Shown piece after piece: positions 54,667-64,000 of a stretch of DNA of 64,000 bases. The stretch spans positions 12,162,258 through 12,226,257 of the forward strand of contig JAMKCF010000001.1 of assembly GCA_023634235.1 (NCBI GenBank). The letters are read 5' to 3'. This DNA comes from Pisaster brevispinus (Eukaryota; Echinodermata; Asteroidea; Forcipulatida; Asteriidae). The translations under genes were made by a program, and so were the position numbers. Position 1 is the first letter of the stretch; every line of letters begins with the position of its first letter. The notes under the pieces are model-generated. The model searched no databases. It saw only the letters and a program-made list of their open reading frames with translations, and was not told the DNA's origin.

Positions 54667-55168
54667 TGTATTAACCCTAACCCACATTAGGGTCTCTCTA
54701 CAAAGCCTGCCAAATACAACAGATTGCAACACAGTTGAAATGAGAAACATGCCAAATGCAACAAAATGCAACAAGGGATATTGTTGCATTGTACAGGCAT
54801 CCTGTTAGGGAAAGGACTGAGCAATGGTGCTTTCCCTGCTAAATGCAACAGTACATGTATGCACAGAAGTATAATGACGTTTAACTGTTATTATACAGTC
54901 TTTTGAATATGATTTGAATTATGATTCTTACCTAATATTACATCATACTTCTCAATACTTTTCCCATAAAAAGTATTTTGAAATACCCATTATAAGTTGT
55001 TAAGATACAATGGAAGCACCCAAACCTAGATATGAAGTCACTTCACTGCTGAATGCAACAAATTCAGTCCAAAAATGACATCTCAGTTGACTGCCAAATG
55101 CAACAGATCACAACAACTATTGCCATTTGGTGCATATTGTTGCATTTAGCATGGTTAGGGTTAATACA
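54667..55168. mobile_element. MITE-like element, 502 bp, with TGCAAC-rich interior
   Basis: TGTATTAACCCTAAC (54667-54681) and GTTAGGGTTAATACA (55154-55168) are perfect 15-bp inverse ends. Inside, (A)ATGCAACA or its inverse TGTTGCAT occurs at least seven times, e.g. near 54755, 54783, 54840, 55050 and 55097. No ORF. The TTAGGG in the end is telomere-like by coincidence. Confidence 0.65.
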
Positions 55169-55729
55169 TGTAATTATTTATAAAACATTTTGTGCTCTTA
55201 AAACGAATGCGAGTAACCAAAACGGTTTTGAGTTGACAAAATAATCCATTTGACTATGGAGGTATTTCTACATGTGCCTCCATGATTTGACTGAGTGAAA
55301 TGGTTTGTTTCAAACACACAAATTTCGAGCGCACAAACTAATTTGTTTTGACTGAACAAAACAGTTTTGTGAGCACGAAATGAATGTAGGTGGCTCGAAA
55401 TGAAGAACTCAAACTTTTTCTGTAGTTTATTATTGTTTTATTTGCAACCACAGGACAGTACCAAAAATGGTTGGATTAAGATACAATAACAATATTCAAA
55501 TTGCTAACAATACAAACGCGTATACTAGGACATACCTGGGACATTACCAAACTGAACTGGATCCAGCTGTGGCTGGTACTGCTCCCATAAACCATTCGAG
55601 AATTTTCACCAGCACAGCAGTAAGAGAGGCGTAACAAACTTAACAGTAATATTACATGTAGAACAAAAGATGATTAATTTGTAAATACTATGTATTACAA
55701 ATTATGAGTTTTATGTTAACCAATTATGA

Positions 55730-56340
55730 AGTGAAATACAGTGTTGGGGCAACTGCATTTCAACCCCCTATAAAATTAATAACTGTTAAGTTTTATAAAG
55801 ACCAAAGAAGCAAAATGCAGCATTACATGTAGGGTGACCACATTTCAACCCCCAATAGACAAACACTACAATATGACCAACAAAAAACTCCATCTTAGGG
55901 CGACCACATTTCAACCCCCTCATGAATACAAACAAATACTACCATATGATGACCAACAAAAAACTTCATCTTAGGGTGACCACATTTCAACCCACATACA
56001 GACAAACACTACCATATATGATGACCAACAAAAAACTCCATATTAGGGCGACCACATTTCAACCCAGTACAGACAAACACTACCATATGATGACCAACAA
56101 AAAACTCCATCTTAGGGCGACCACATTTCAACCCCCGCCTACAGACAAACACTACCATATGATGACCAACAAAAAACTCCATCTTAGGGCGACCACATTT
56201 CAACCCTCATACAGACAAACACTACCATATATGATGACCAACAAAAAACTCCATATTAGGGCTAACACATTTTATCCCCCCAATACAGACAAACACTACC
56301 ATATGATGACCAACAAACACAAGTTCAGATTTAGGACTAG
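55730..56340. repeat. Minisatellite, about 72-bp unit, all spacings multiples of three
   Basis: Anchor GACCAACAAA at 55876, 55951, 56023, 56092, 56164, 56236 and 56308: spacings 75, 72, 69, 72, 72, 72. Unit: GACCAACAAAAAACTCCATC, TTAGGGCGACCACATTTCAA, CCCC, ACAGACAAACACTACCATAT. A diverged unit precedes at 55730-55865. The periodicity keeps a 153-codon plus frame (55922-56383) and a minus frame open. Confidence 0.9.
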
Positions 56341-56383
56341 GACGACCTCATATTTTAACTTGCCACCCACACCCCCTCCCTAA

Positions 56384-57939
56384 TGGCCATCACAGCTTTT
56401 ACAGAAAACCAACAAAGCAAATTATAAATGTCATATTTTGGCAGCTTATGTCCAAGATTAAATTTAAATTTTACCACTGCATTATGTTTAGAAATATAAA
56501 ACTTAAAAGTAATTTCACGTAAATACAGTACTTGACATATTTAGCCCTTGATCAAACAAACTTTTTTTTTTTAACTGGCTTGTAATCTTGTAATCTTAAA
56601 AGCAAAAATTTGTTTGTGTATTTATTCATTCAAATCAGCAATCTTAAAATGCACTTTTCCTGTTTTTTAAAAATTGCCTACGTTTTTTTGATCAAAGACC
56701 AATGTTGGCCCTAATCACAATTACCGACAGAAAAAAGGCAAGTTGAAGGGCAAAAACAGGGAAATTATTGAATATTTATGCTCCAAAGCACTCTGTGTAT
56801 TGTGCTAGGCTCTCTAATTTAAGTCCCCCAAAAGAAGAATTAAAATTACATATAAACCACGTTCGTTTGTTTTTACCATGTTTCAGCCAACATAATTCTG
56901 CATATAATGCAGTTTCCTCCTGGACAAAACAAGAGGATCAACCAGGATTTGAGGTTAAAAGTTCAGGTTTGAAAGGTAAGATTAGTATAAACAGGAGACA
57001 CTTGTATTTAAAAAAGGAGTATCGGGACAGACAGAATATTGACTAATACTTTAACGAAAACTGAACGGACCAAGGAATTTGAACCTGCAACTTTCCAGTC
57101 TGCATTTTCCTTTTATTCTCGATACCTTTTGTTTTTACTTGTGGTTTGTTTTTGTACTTCTGAATGATTTTGTATTAGTGATTGTAACAAAAAATTGAAG
57201 TTTTTCAGCATTTTACCGTATTTCAATCGAGGCGGCAGCCGGTCTGGGCTAATTGTTTTTTCGTGTCAGATTTTAAATTAGGATTATACATACTTTATTT
57301 AATTATTTGTTTGTTTTATTATTTGTATTATTGCATTTTTTCTACCGTTAAGATAAATGATGTTTTCTTATTATTACCCAACATTTTTCTGTATAACATT
57401 TTCAAATATCATGCAAATTACATCTTACATATGCGTGGCATTTTACACTTGAAATTAAACTCTGCGATTGGAAATTGTTAGTATTGTTCACCAAGTGGTG
57501 TTTTTTTTATAGTGAAAGTGTAACACTTGAATAGGAAAGTGTTGGTGGAGGGAAGGGCAAAAGGGTCAACCACCCTCCATTTTTTTCCCATTGCTTTAAA
57601 TTTACAAATCAGATTTTCATTGCCCTCCAAATGGCTTTTTCTTTGTTCCTCACTGCAATCCCCCCCCATCTAATTGTAACTGACGACATCCTGTGCTTTT
57701 TTTACAACTCGAAGATTTAAAAAAGGAAAGTTTCTCCTAATATCGAACACGACCTTTCACACGGCGCAGAAACCAACATCCCGTGTCACAGAACCTTCAC
57801 CTTTTGGGATGTCAAAAGTCAACATTGTTTATCGTCCGTTTCACTGGTATCCGAACATCCAGCATAACATCACAATTGCATGTGCTGGTCACCAATCATT
57901 TTCCCGCGCTGTTTTATGCATCACTCTGTCACTGTTAAA
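56384..57939. other. No gene recognised
   Basis: AT-rich. Short frames at 56768-57046 and 57263-57481 (plus) and 57478-57669 (minus) have no recognisable content. GGTTCAAATTCC on the minus strand (57073-57084) is a lone B-box-like string. Confidence 0.45.
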
Positions 57940-58004
57940 ATGGCGAGTAATAACGACGTAGAAGCAGTCATCTTTGACGAGCTTTCGTCCAAAAGAAAAA
58001 AAAA
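57940..58004 (+). CDS. Candidate first coding exon with E2F-like site upstream
   Basis: TTTTCCCGCGC (about 57899-57909) resembles an E2F site. ATG at 57940 in AAAATGGCG opens MASNNDVEAVIFDELSSKRK and KK, then AAAA|GTATGG as a possible donor. Acidic then basic, with no domain. No downstream exon was matched. A 10-nt A-run at the end weakens the case. Confidence 0.35.
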
Positions 58005-58057
58005 GTATGGAAAGGCGTTGTTGTTTTGACGGTTTTTACTCACAAAACTTAGAAATG

Positions 58058-58928
58058 TAGGGCCAGTGATTTTCCGCGATCGCGGAAAACGGATGGAGTT
58101 CGCGGAATCTGCCCTTTGAAACGGAAATCGGGATTTGAATGGGAAATAAATAAATTAAGAATTTTAATGACAAAATGCTTTGTTTTTTAAACACTCGAAG
58201 CCATTAAAAACGAATTAATGACCCAACAAGCAAGCCATATAAGCAACGCAAACTATATCAAGCTTTCCCTTTTTATGAGAGAACGATCAAAATTCTAAGC
58301 TCAAAAAGTACGAGATCGTTTAATACCGTTTGTAAGCTAATATCCGGCCTGCGCCGTCGCTTTCAGTCAGCAGACGGGGGAATATCACCACATTCACGGC
58401 AAGCTCTACAGGTTGCTTTTGCTCCATTCGCGGATCTATATTCTCTATTTAATCAACAGTCATATGAAAAACAGCTTTTGTCTGCTTTATAGAAACCCAT
58501 GCATTGCTTATTCACTAGTAAAGGACAAAAATCTCCCATAAACTATCGAGATTTTGTTGCCAAGCAAGGGAAAAAATGGCGAACGTTCTTCTGCTTTTTC
58601 CAGAACTACAATATCACATGATGTGAATGTGCCGATACGGCTGTTACATGTTTGTAATTATTTTCTTCTTCTTTTCGCAGTGATGTTTATTTATGTATTG
58701 TAAGGAAATACACACACTGAAACTGGATCGGTCGTTGATAGAACTTCAGATTTTTGTTGGGTGGAAGTTTCTCCCCAGGCAGGACGCAATTTTTGTGAAA
58801 TTTATTACTGGTGTATACCCCTACCAAATAAAAACATGAAGCGTAACTTTTAAAGTCTGAAGCGGATTTCAGAATTTTGGAATTTAACGGAATTTGCACT
58901 TTTCTGAAATGGAAAAACATTGGCCCTA
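58058..58928. mobile_element. hAT-like non-autonomous element, 871 bp
   Basis: TAGGGCCAGTGATTTTCC (58058-58075) and, inverted, TAGGGCCAATGTTTTTCC (58928-58911), 16 of 18 matching. The flanks AGAAATG and AGAATGA are similar, as an aged 8-bp duplication would be. Both ends carry CGGAAA/CGGAAT-type repeats (58080-58150, 58862-58900). No transposase. Confidence 0.6.
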
Positions 58929-59099
58929 AGAATGAAAGCATCATTAACGTTAACTGTTCGACCGCCGCCATCGTGATTTAAAGGAATCCTGGGTAAAAAT
59001 TCATTTTGTGCACATGCAGTGTCAGAACCAAAAACCTGTCCAATTAAAGGATTCAACGAATACCATAAAAATGCTCGCTTAGACAAATGTTCCTTTTTA

Positions 59100-60179
59100 C
59101 AGAGGTTTATTTTCTAAAAATGTCTCATATCACAGGTCATTTACAAGAGTACAAAAAAAACAAACAGTTGAGATTATTGTAAGTTACATGCGCTTTATCT
59201 AGGCCGGTGTGTAAAGTGCTCTGCACAATAATGTTCCAAATTCAATCAATCAAGGCTTAAAATTGCTTTGTCACTAAGACCACTCTCAAATATCAACTCC
59301 CCGCAAAGGGAAAATAGGCCACTAAGGCAAAATGTCTGGTCACTCAGACCAAAAGTAAGGTCACTAAGACCAAAAGTTACAACTACCAAGTTATAAGCAA
59401 AATTATCAAATTATTCCCACTAAGGGACTCACCACTAAGGTACACTAGCAAAAGCCTCAAAGCAAAATTACACGATGATCAAAGATATATAATCTCTCAA
59501 ACTTGTATAGTGAAATTTTACAGCGGAACAGTCCAAGCCTAAACCAAAACCTTTCCACTGATAAAAGCGCCAAGTAGTAAGTTTATACTTTGACAGTGGG
59601 ACAGCCCTGGTCTTCACCAACACCTTCTCACGGTTAAAATACGCCACTCAACAATATGAAAATAATCTGCAACTACGTTTAAAGTTGTAAATGCCCAGCC
59701 TGCACTTTAAAGTCAGGCAGTTCCAAATAGTTTTTATAAGTTAAAACGCACTCTTTATACAGTTCTGACCAGTATTTGTAAACGTCACCCCACTACCAAT
59801 CGTCAAGCTAACTTGCTGGTTACTCCATCTGCGTGGAAGATATGGATCGCCACTTTGGAGAAATAAAACCCGTGTAGGGAGACTGCAATGTAGAGTCCAT
59901 TCAAGTGCCTGTAGGTAGTGGTGTTAAAACTTCACCATAGAAGGAGTGCTCCAATGTAAAGTTGTGGCCCAGAACCAAAGCCGTCTGCAATTTCACAATT
60001 AAACCAAATACTTGCCGTAATTTGAGGTTTAGATCAGTACATATTATCAACCATGAAAAGCATAAAAAATTCTTCACTTGATGTTTAAACAATTGTACCT
60101 CTAGCCACATAACTTGGGTTAAAATGTCATAAAATGAATAATATACATATATACAACAAAAGGTTCAACTTACGGTTTT
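59100..60179. other. No gene recognised; possible leader of the right-hand LTR element
   Basis: Repeated GGTCACTAAGACCAAAAG-type phrases (59270-59430). If the TGGCGAGAGAGG string near 60212-60201 (minus) is a primer site, this DNA is the 5' leader of another copy of the element to the right. No ORF of interest. Confidence 0.35.
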
Positions 60180-60750
60180 CGATCCTTTTCCAGACTTGTC
60201 TCCTCTCTCGCCAAAAGTTAAAGTTTGGTAGGTGAAAAATCACCCTAAAAACACTCAAAGATTTATATATATTTTGCAACAGCAAACAAGCCTGGATGCT
60301 TGTACTACACAAACATAAGAGCCAGAAATACTCTTATACAAATTGACGCTGCAGCAGAGCTGAGTGTAAGGCAGTCCTCACAGACAGAGATCTTGGAGAC
60401 AACTCCCTAGTATTACTTCACATAGAAAAAATAAAACTCAAATCTGCATCTTATTTACATCATCTCAAAACATTCTTCACTTCTGCACTCAACTTTTACC
60501 TCAAATTCTTTTCTAATTCAAAGCTGGTCTAATGAATACTAAAATGACATTCCTGCAAACCCCAACTCAAGCATTCCTTAACCATGACACTTATTGTTGT
60601 TACCTGTTCAGCTTGGATTCACCACGGCATTCTTGGTTTGGGTGTCGTCTGATATATGCATTATTCGAACTATGGGTAACCGGTCATAAGAATATTCACG
60701 ACAGCTAATAAATATGCACTAAAAGTAAACATCAGGGTTTTTCTGTGACA
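60180..60750 (-). repeat. LTR of the Gmr1-like element (inner end uncertain)
   Basis: On the minus strand the polypurine tract AAAGAGGGGGTGAAA (60765-60751) is followed by TGTCACAGAAAAACCC, the usual TG start of an LTR. The far end cannot be set because the partner LTR is outside the window. A likely place is before TTTTGGCGAGAGAGG (about 60215-60201). A TATA-like ATATATATAAATC lies at 60277-60262. Confidence 0.6.
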
Positions 60751-60888
60751 TTTCACCCCCTCTTTAAAGAAATGTATTTGAGAAAAAAGATACATTTCCA
60801 TCACAGAAACATCATACATATATACACATATAAATACAAAACACATTTTGAAACACAGTTTGGATTATCAGCTCTACTTACTTGCCAT

Positions 60889-63486
60889 TCAGTCCTCTGT
60901 TACACTGCTCCTGCTTAGGTAGTCGGCCCCTATATTGTCTGACCCCTTGATGGACTCTATTTTAAATCTATATGGCTGAAGTGCTAGAGCCCAACGCATC
61001 ACTCTGGCGTTTGCCATCTTGGCTCGCTGCATGTATATAAGAGACTGATGGTCCGTCTGCAGAGTAAATTCTCGACCATAAAGGTAGACTTCAAACTTCT
61101 GAATACCCCACACAACCGCGAGACATTCTTTCTCAATTGTAGCATACGATTTCTCTCTGGTGAGAAGTTTCCTACTTGCATAAGCAACGGGAAATTTACC
61201 TTCATCTTCCTTTTCCTGTAGTAGGACAGCACCAAGACCTGTATTTGAAGCATCGGTACGTAGTACAAATGGCTGGGTGCAGTCTGGCAGCTGGAGTATA
61301 AGCGAGGTTGTAAGCTTTTCCTTTAGAGTATTGAAAGATGTCTCTTGGCTCTCTCCCCATCTTACTTGGTTTGGCTCTTTCTTCTTCGTCAGATCGGTCA
61401 ATGGTACGGCAATGGCTGCGAAGTTTGGTATGAAGCGACGATAGTAGCCGGCTAGGCCAAGAAAAGATCTCAATTCCTTTTTCGTCTCTGGTCTCTTTGC
61501 ATCCTGGATCTTCTGTAGCTTGTCTGGTTGTGGCTTCAACTTTCCCTTGCCAACAACATGTCCCAAAAAATCTAGAGAGTGAAATGCTATGTCACACTTA
61601 CTGGGTTTTGCAGTAAGTCCAGCAGCCCTCAGTCTGAAGAAGAGTTCTTCTAGTGCCATTAGGTGCTCTTCCCATGTCGGTGTATGGATGAGGATGTCGT
61701 CAATGAAATTGTCAGTATTCTCCGTGCCTCGCAACATCCGTCTCATTATTCTGCTAAATGAGGCAGGGGCGTTAACTAGCCCAAAAGGCATCATGCGAAA
61801 TTGGTATAAACCTTGAGGGCTGATGAAAGCTGTAGCTTGTCTGGATTCTTCTGAGAGGGGTATCTGCCAATACCCTTTGGTCAAATCTAACCTGCTGAAA
61901 TACTGATCTCCTGACAAGGAGGCAAAGATCTCTTCTGGATTGGGTATAGGCTCAGCGTCAAATACTGTAATGTGATTAAGCTTTCTGAAATCGATACAAA
62001 ATCTAATACTGGTGTCCTTTTTAACTAGCACAATAGGAGAAGCATAAGGTGACTCGGAAGGTTCAATTACCCCTAGTTTTAGCATAGTTGAGATTTCATC
62101 TTTGACTGTATCTTTGAGTGCAAAAGGCACAGGATATGGTTTTAACCTAACTGGCTCATCTGTTGTCAATTTGATATCATGTTCGCTGATAGTTGTTCTT
62201 CCTGGCATGTCTGTAAATACATCTGGGAATTGTTGTAGCAAAGAGTAGACTTGACTTTTCTGCCCATACGTGAGGTCTTCACTTACCTTTACATCTGCTA
62301 TTGTTTCTTTAGCCTTCAACGATGGAGAAATGAGTAGCTCTTTGTCATCAATGTTCGGATGCATCTCTTCAGTATCCACGAGTGCTACACTGACGATCGT
62401 TGTTTCTTCTCTATCCGTACGCTGTTCCTTAACCTGTGCATCTCTGTGAATATAAAGCTTGAGGAGGTTAGCATGAAAGGTTTTAATCTTGCCCAATAAG
62501 TCAATCTGATAATCTGTCTTACCTATCTTTGCAATGATTGGAAACGGACCTTTCCACTGTAGTAACAGTTTATTGTTGTCAGTCGGAAGTAGTAGGAGGA
62601 CATAGTCTCCAACCTTGAATTTACGTTCCCTACTCCTTTTGTCGTAATAATGTTTTTGTCTCACCTTGGCCTTTCTGAGATTTTCTTGAGCAAGTTTACA
62701 TGTGTCTTCAAGTCGTTCTTTGAGATCGATGACATATTGATACGTTGACTGTACCTCTGATTCATCACGTTGGCTGGTCCACAACTCTTTTAGAATCGAC
62801 ATAGGCCCACGTAGTGTTCTTCCATAAAGCAGTTCAAAGGGGGAGAACCCTAAGCTAGCTTGTGGTGCCTCTCTGTAAGCAAATAGGAGTGGTCCAAGAT
62901 AGCGATCCCAATCTTTAGGCCTCTCTGTCGACATTTTCCTCAGCATCTGCTTTAAAGTGCCATTAAATCGCTCTACTAGACCATTGCAGGCTGGATGGTA
63001 AGGTGTTGTTGTTAGTTGCTTGATCGATAGTAGACGACTAACCTCTCTCATTACACTTGACGTAAACTGGGTGCCTTGATCGCTCAAGACTTCTCTGGGT
63101 ACACCAACTCTACTGAAAATTTCTACTAGTGCTTCGGCTACTGTTGTTGCTTCTATATTCCTCAGAGCCACTGCTTCCGGATAACGGGTTGCATAGTCTA
63201 CAACCGTGAGGATGTATCTGTTACTCTTATCTGTAGCAGGGAAGATGGGCCCAACAATATCTACAGCAATCCGTTGAAAAGGTGTATCTATAAGCGGCAT
63301 ACTACCCAGGGGTACTCTTGTCACTCTACCTTTTGGAAATGTGCGTTGACACACATCACAAGACTGGATGAAGCGTTTAATATCAGACTGGATACCCGGC
63401 CAGAAGAAAGATGTCATGACACGGTCGGATGTCTTCTGGACTCCCTGATGTCCTCCGAGAAGTGACTCGTGTGCAAGCTTCATCAC
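60889..63486 (-). CDS. Gmr1-like gypsy Pol: integrase then RT and RNase H
   Basis: 865 codons on the minus strand, domain order reversed from normal gypsy. Integrase first: zinc site HESLLGGHQG...CDVCQR, DDE core with AVDIVGPIFP, LSDQGTQFTS and CNGLVERFNG (about residues 75, 135, 170), then KVGDYVLLLLP and FHANLLKLY. RT follows: VIEPSESPYASPIVLVKK, IRFCIDFRKLN, RLDLTKGYWQIPL, MMPFGLVNAPASF, catalytic FIDDILIHT, FLGHVVGKGKL, FLGLAGYYRRF. RNase H: LRTDASNTGLGAVLL, LQTDHQSLIYM, NIGADYLSRS near the C-terminus. PR-IN-RT-RH order defines Gmr1-like Ty3/gypsy elements, described from deuterostomes. The frame is open throughout, though its start must come from the upstream frame. Confidence 0.93.
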   Translation of the reverse strand: MMKLAHESLLGGHQGVQKTSDRVMTSFFWPGIQSDIKRFIQSCDVCQRTFPKGRVTRVPLGSMPLIDTPFQRIAVDIVGPIFPATDKSNRYILTVVDYATRYPEAVALRNIEATTVAEALVEIFSRVGVPREVLSDQGTQFTSSVMREVSRLLSIKQLTTTPYHPACNGLVERFNGTLKQMLRKMSTERPKDWDRYLGPLLFAYREAPQASLGFSPFELLYGRTLRGPMSILKELWTSQRDESEVQSTYQYVIDLKERLEDTCKLAQENLRKAKVRQKHYYDKRSRERKFKVGDYVLLLLPTDNNKLLLQWKGPFPIIAKIGKTDYQIDLLGKIKTFHANLLKLYIHRDAQVKEQRTDREETTIVSVALVDTEEMHPNIDDKELLISPSLKAKETIADVKVSEDLTYGQKSQVYSLLQQFPDVFTDMPGRTTISEHDIKLTTDEPVRLKPYPVPFALKDTVKDEISTMLKLGVIEPSESPYASPIVLVKKDTSIRFCIDFRKLNHITVFDAEPIPNPEEIFASLSGDQYFSRLDLTKGYWQIPLSEESRQATAFISPQGLYQFRMMPFGLVNAPASFSRIMRRMLRGTENTDNFIDDILIHTPTWEEHLMALEELFFRLRAAGLTAKPSKCDIAFHSLDFLGHVVGKGKLKPQPDKLQKIQDAKRPETKKELRSFLGLAGYYRRFIPNFAAIAVPLTDLTKKKEPNQVRWGESQETSFNTLKEKLTTSLILQLPDCTQPFVLRTDASNTGLGAVLLQEKEDEGKFPVAYASRKLLTREKSYATIEKECLAVVWGIQKFEVYLYGREFTLQTDHQSLIYMQRAKMANARVMRWALALQPYRFKIESIKGSDNIGADYLSRSSVTED

Positions 63487-63494
63487 CTGTGATC

Positions 63495-63932
63495 TTAACT
63501 TAAAGGGACAATCACCTGATGAAAGATGTTGTTGTGTTCAACCCCAGGAGAGTGAAATTCCCTGTACATTATTCCCTTGTGAATCATAAAAATAGATGTC
63601 CGTCCACCCTTTCCTTCTTTCTTACCACCACTATCAACTAGTTCTCTACAACGTTTAAGAGAGGGGTCGTTTTCTTGCTCAGCCTGGAGTTCCTTAGCAG
63701 TGATGGTGTCAGTAATACTACTGGGTACCTTAAGACTACGGGTTGGTTTACTCTCTGCTTGCCTCTGTGCTCTTGTCTGGACTACAAGTGCTATCTCTGA
63801 TGTCTGTTCCGTCGGGATCACTCGTGAGAATTTCTCCAATACTTCTTCCTCTTTCCAGTTTGGGTCAGGATCAGTTGGTCCACGGGCACCCTTGATGTTT
63901 CCTAAAACTAGATCAAAAACTGGGTGTTGCAT
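63495..63932 (-). CDS. Gmr1-like Pol, upstream part (end of protease, linker)
   Basis: 145 codons: FDLVLGNIKGARGPTDPDPNW (end of a retropepsin-like domain), a VQTRAQRQAESKPTR linker, ENDPSLKRCRELVDSGG and IFMIHKGIMYREF, then a stop at VIVPLS. Integrase coding resumes one frame over within a few bases (LKLRSQV...), so a single-base lesion or sequencing error near 63490 splits the polyprotein. Gag and the 5' LTR lie beyond 64000. Confidence 0.7.
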   Translation of the reverse strand: MQHPVFDLVLGNIKGARGPTDPDPNWKEEEVLEKFSRVIPTEQTSEIALVVQTRAQRQAESKPTRSLKVPSSITDTITAKELQAEQENDPSLKRCRELVDSGGKKEGKGGRTSIFMIHKGIMYREFHSPGVEHNNIFHQVIVPLS

Positions 63933-64000
63933 ACACAGAGCTGTTACACTACCTGAGAAAAATGGGGTGTTTACTTAAATAGCAATAGGCAGATTTCTTA

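Noticed and set aside
54667..55168. Interstitial telomere sequence (TTAGGG/CCCTAA)
   Set aside because: Only a single hexamer at each inverted end, no tandem array.
55922..56383. Repeat protein gene
   Set aside because: As a feature it is explained by the 72-bp minisatellite. Kept only as an observation because of the multiple-of-three spacing.

Overview
The window looks like nuclear DNA of an animal, most likely an invertebrate deuterostome and plausibly an echinoderm such as a sea star. It is AT-rich, intron-bearing and packed with transposable elements. Three signs point this way: a Ty3/gypsy element with integrase ahead of reverse transcriptase (Gmr1-like, known from deuterostomes) at the right edge; a short repeat near 47.7 kb that I remember from sea-star assemblies; and invertebrate-style split exons for SET, kinase and OB-fold proteins. 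The species is not proven. There is no bacterial-type operon, rRNA, CRISPR array or canonical tRNA gene.

Layout. 0-2 kb: a short higher-order repeat, then unassigned DNA. 2-7.6 kb: a mosaic of a decayed CR1/L2-type LINE (minus), a truncated Ty3/gypsy pol (minus) and a 5'-truncated DIRS element (plus) with RT/RNase H and tyrosine recombinase. 8.4-12.2 kb: a second LINE (minus) whose 3' UTR holds a 1.39-kb inverted-repeat transposon. 13.4-13.9 kb: a possible two-exon C2H2 gene end. 14-16.9 kb: a GC-rich, internally deleted DIRS copy (minus). 17-19.1 kb: exons of an OB-fold (RPA-like) protein (minus). 20.1-23.2 kb: a third LINE (plus). 25.5-26.7 kb: a 133-bp satellite. 26.8-28.9 kb: a decayed gene (minus) joining DDE-transposase-like motifs to a PHD finger that is split by a tRNA-derived SINE. 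28.96-32.4 kb: a broken piggyBac. 32.4-38.4 kb: a complete, very young Ty3/gypsy element (minus). 38.5-40.9 kb: a Tc1 element inside a microsatellite. 43.3-45.9 kb: exons of a KMT5A-like SET gene and, on the same strand, a kinase catalytic-loop exon. 46-59 kb: mostly non-coding, with MITEs, minisatellites and a few candidate first exons. 60-64 kb: the Gmr1-like element, cut by the window edge.

The most interesting object is the intact gypsy element at 32441-38390. Its two LTRs read as identical, gag and pol are open, and ahead of gag it carries an extra 241-codon ORF with all four sequence blocks of an SGNH (GDSL-type) hydrolase: Ser11, Gly38, Asn70 and Asp210/His213. Second is the PHD-finger/DDE-like gene at 26773-28925, where the empty SINE site keeps the PHD reading frame. 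Third is the Gmr1-like domain order. Most other coding sequence is decayed transposon ORFs. The host-gene candidates are the OB-fold, SET, kinase and zinc-finger exons, all partial.
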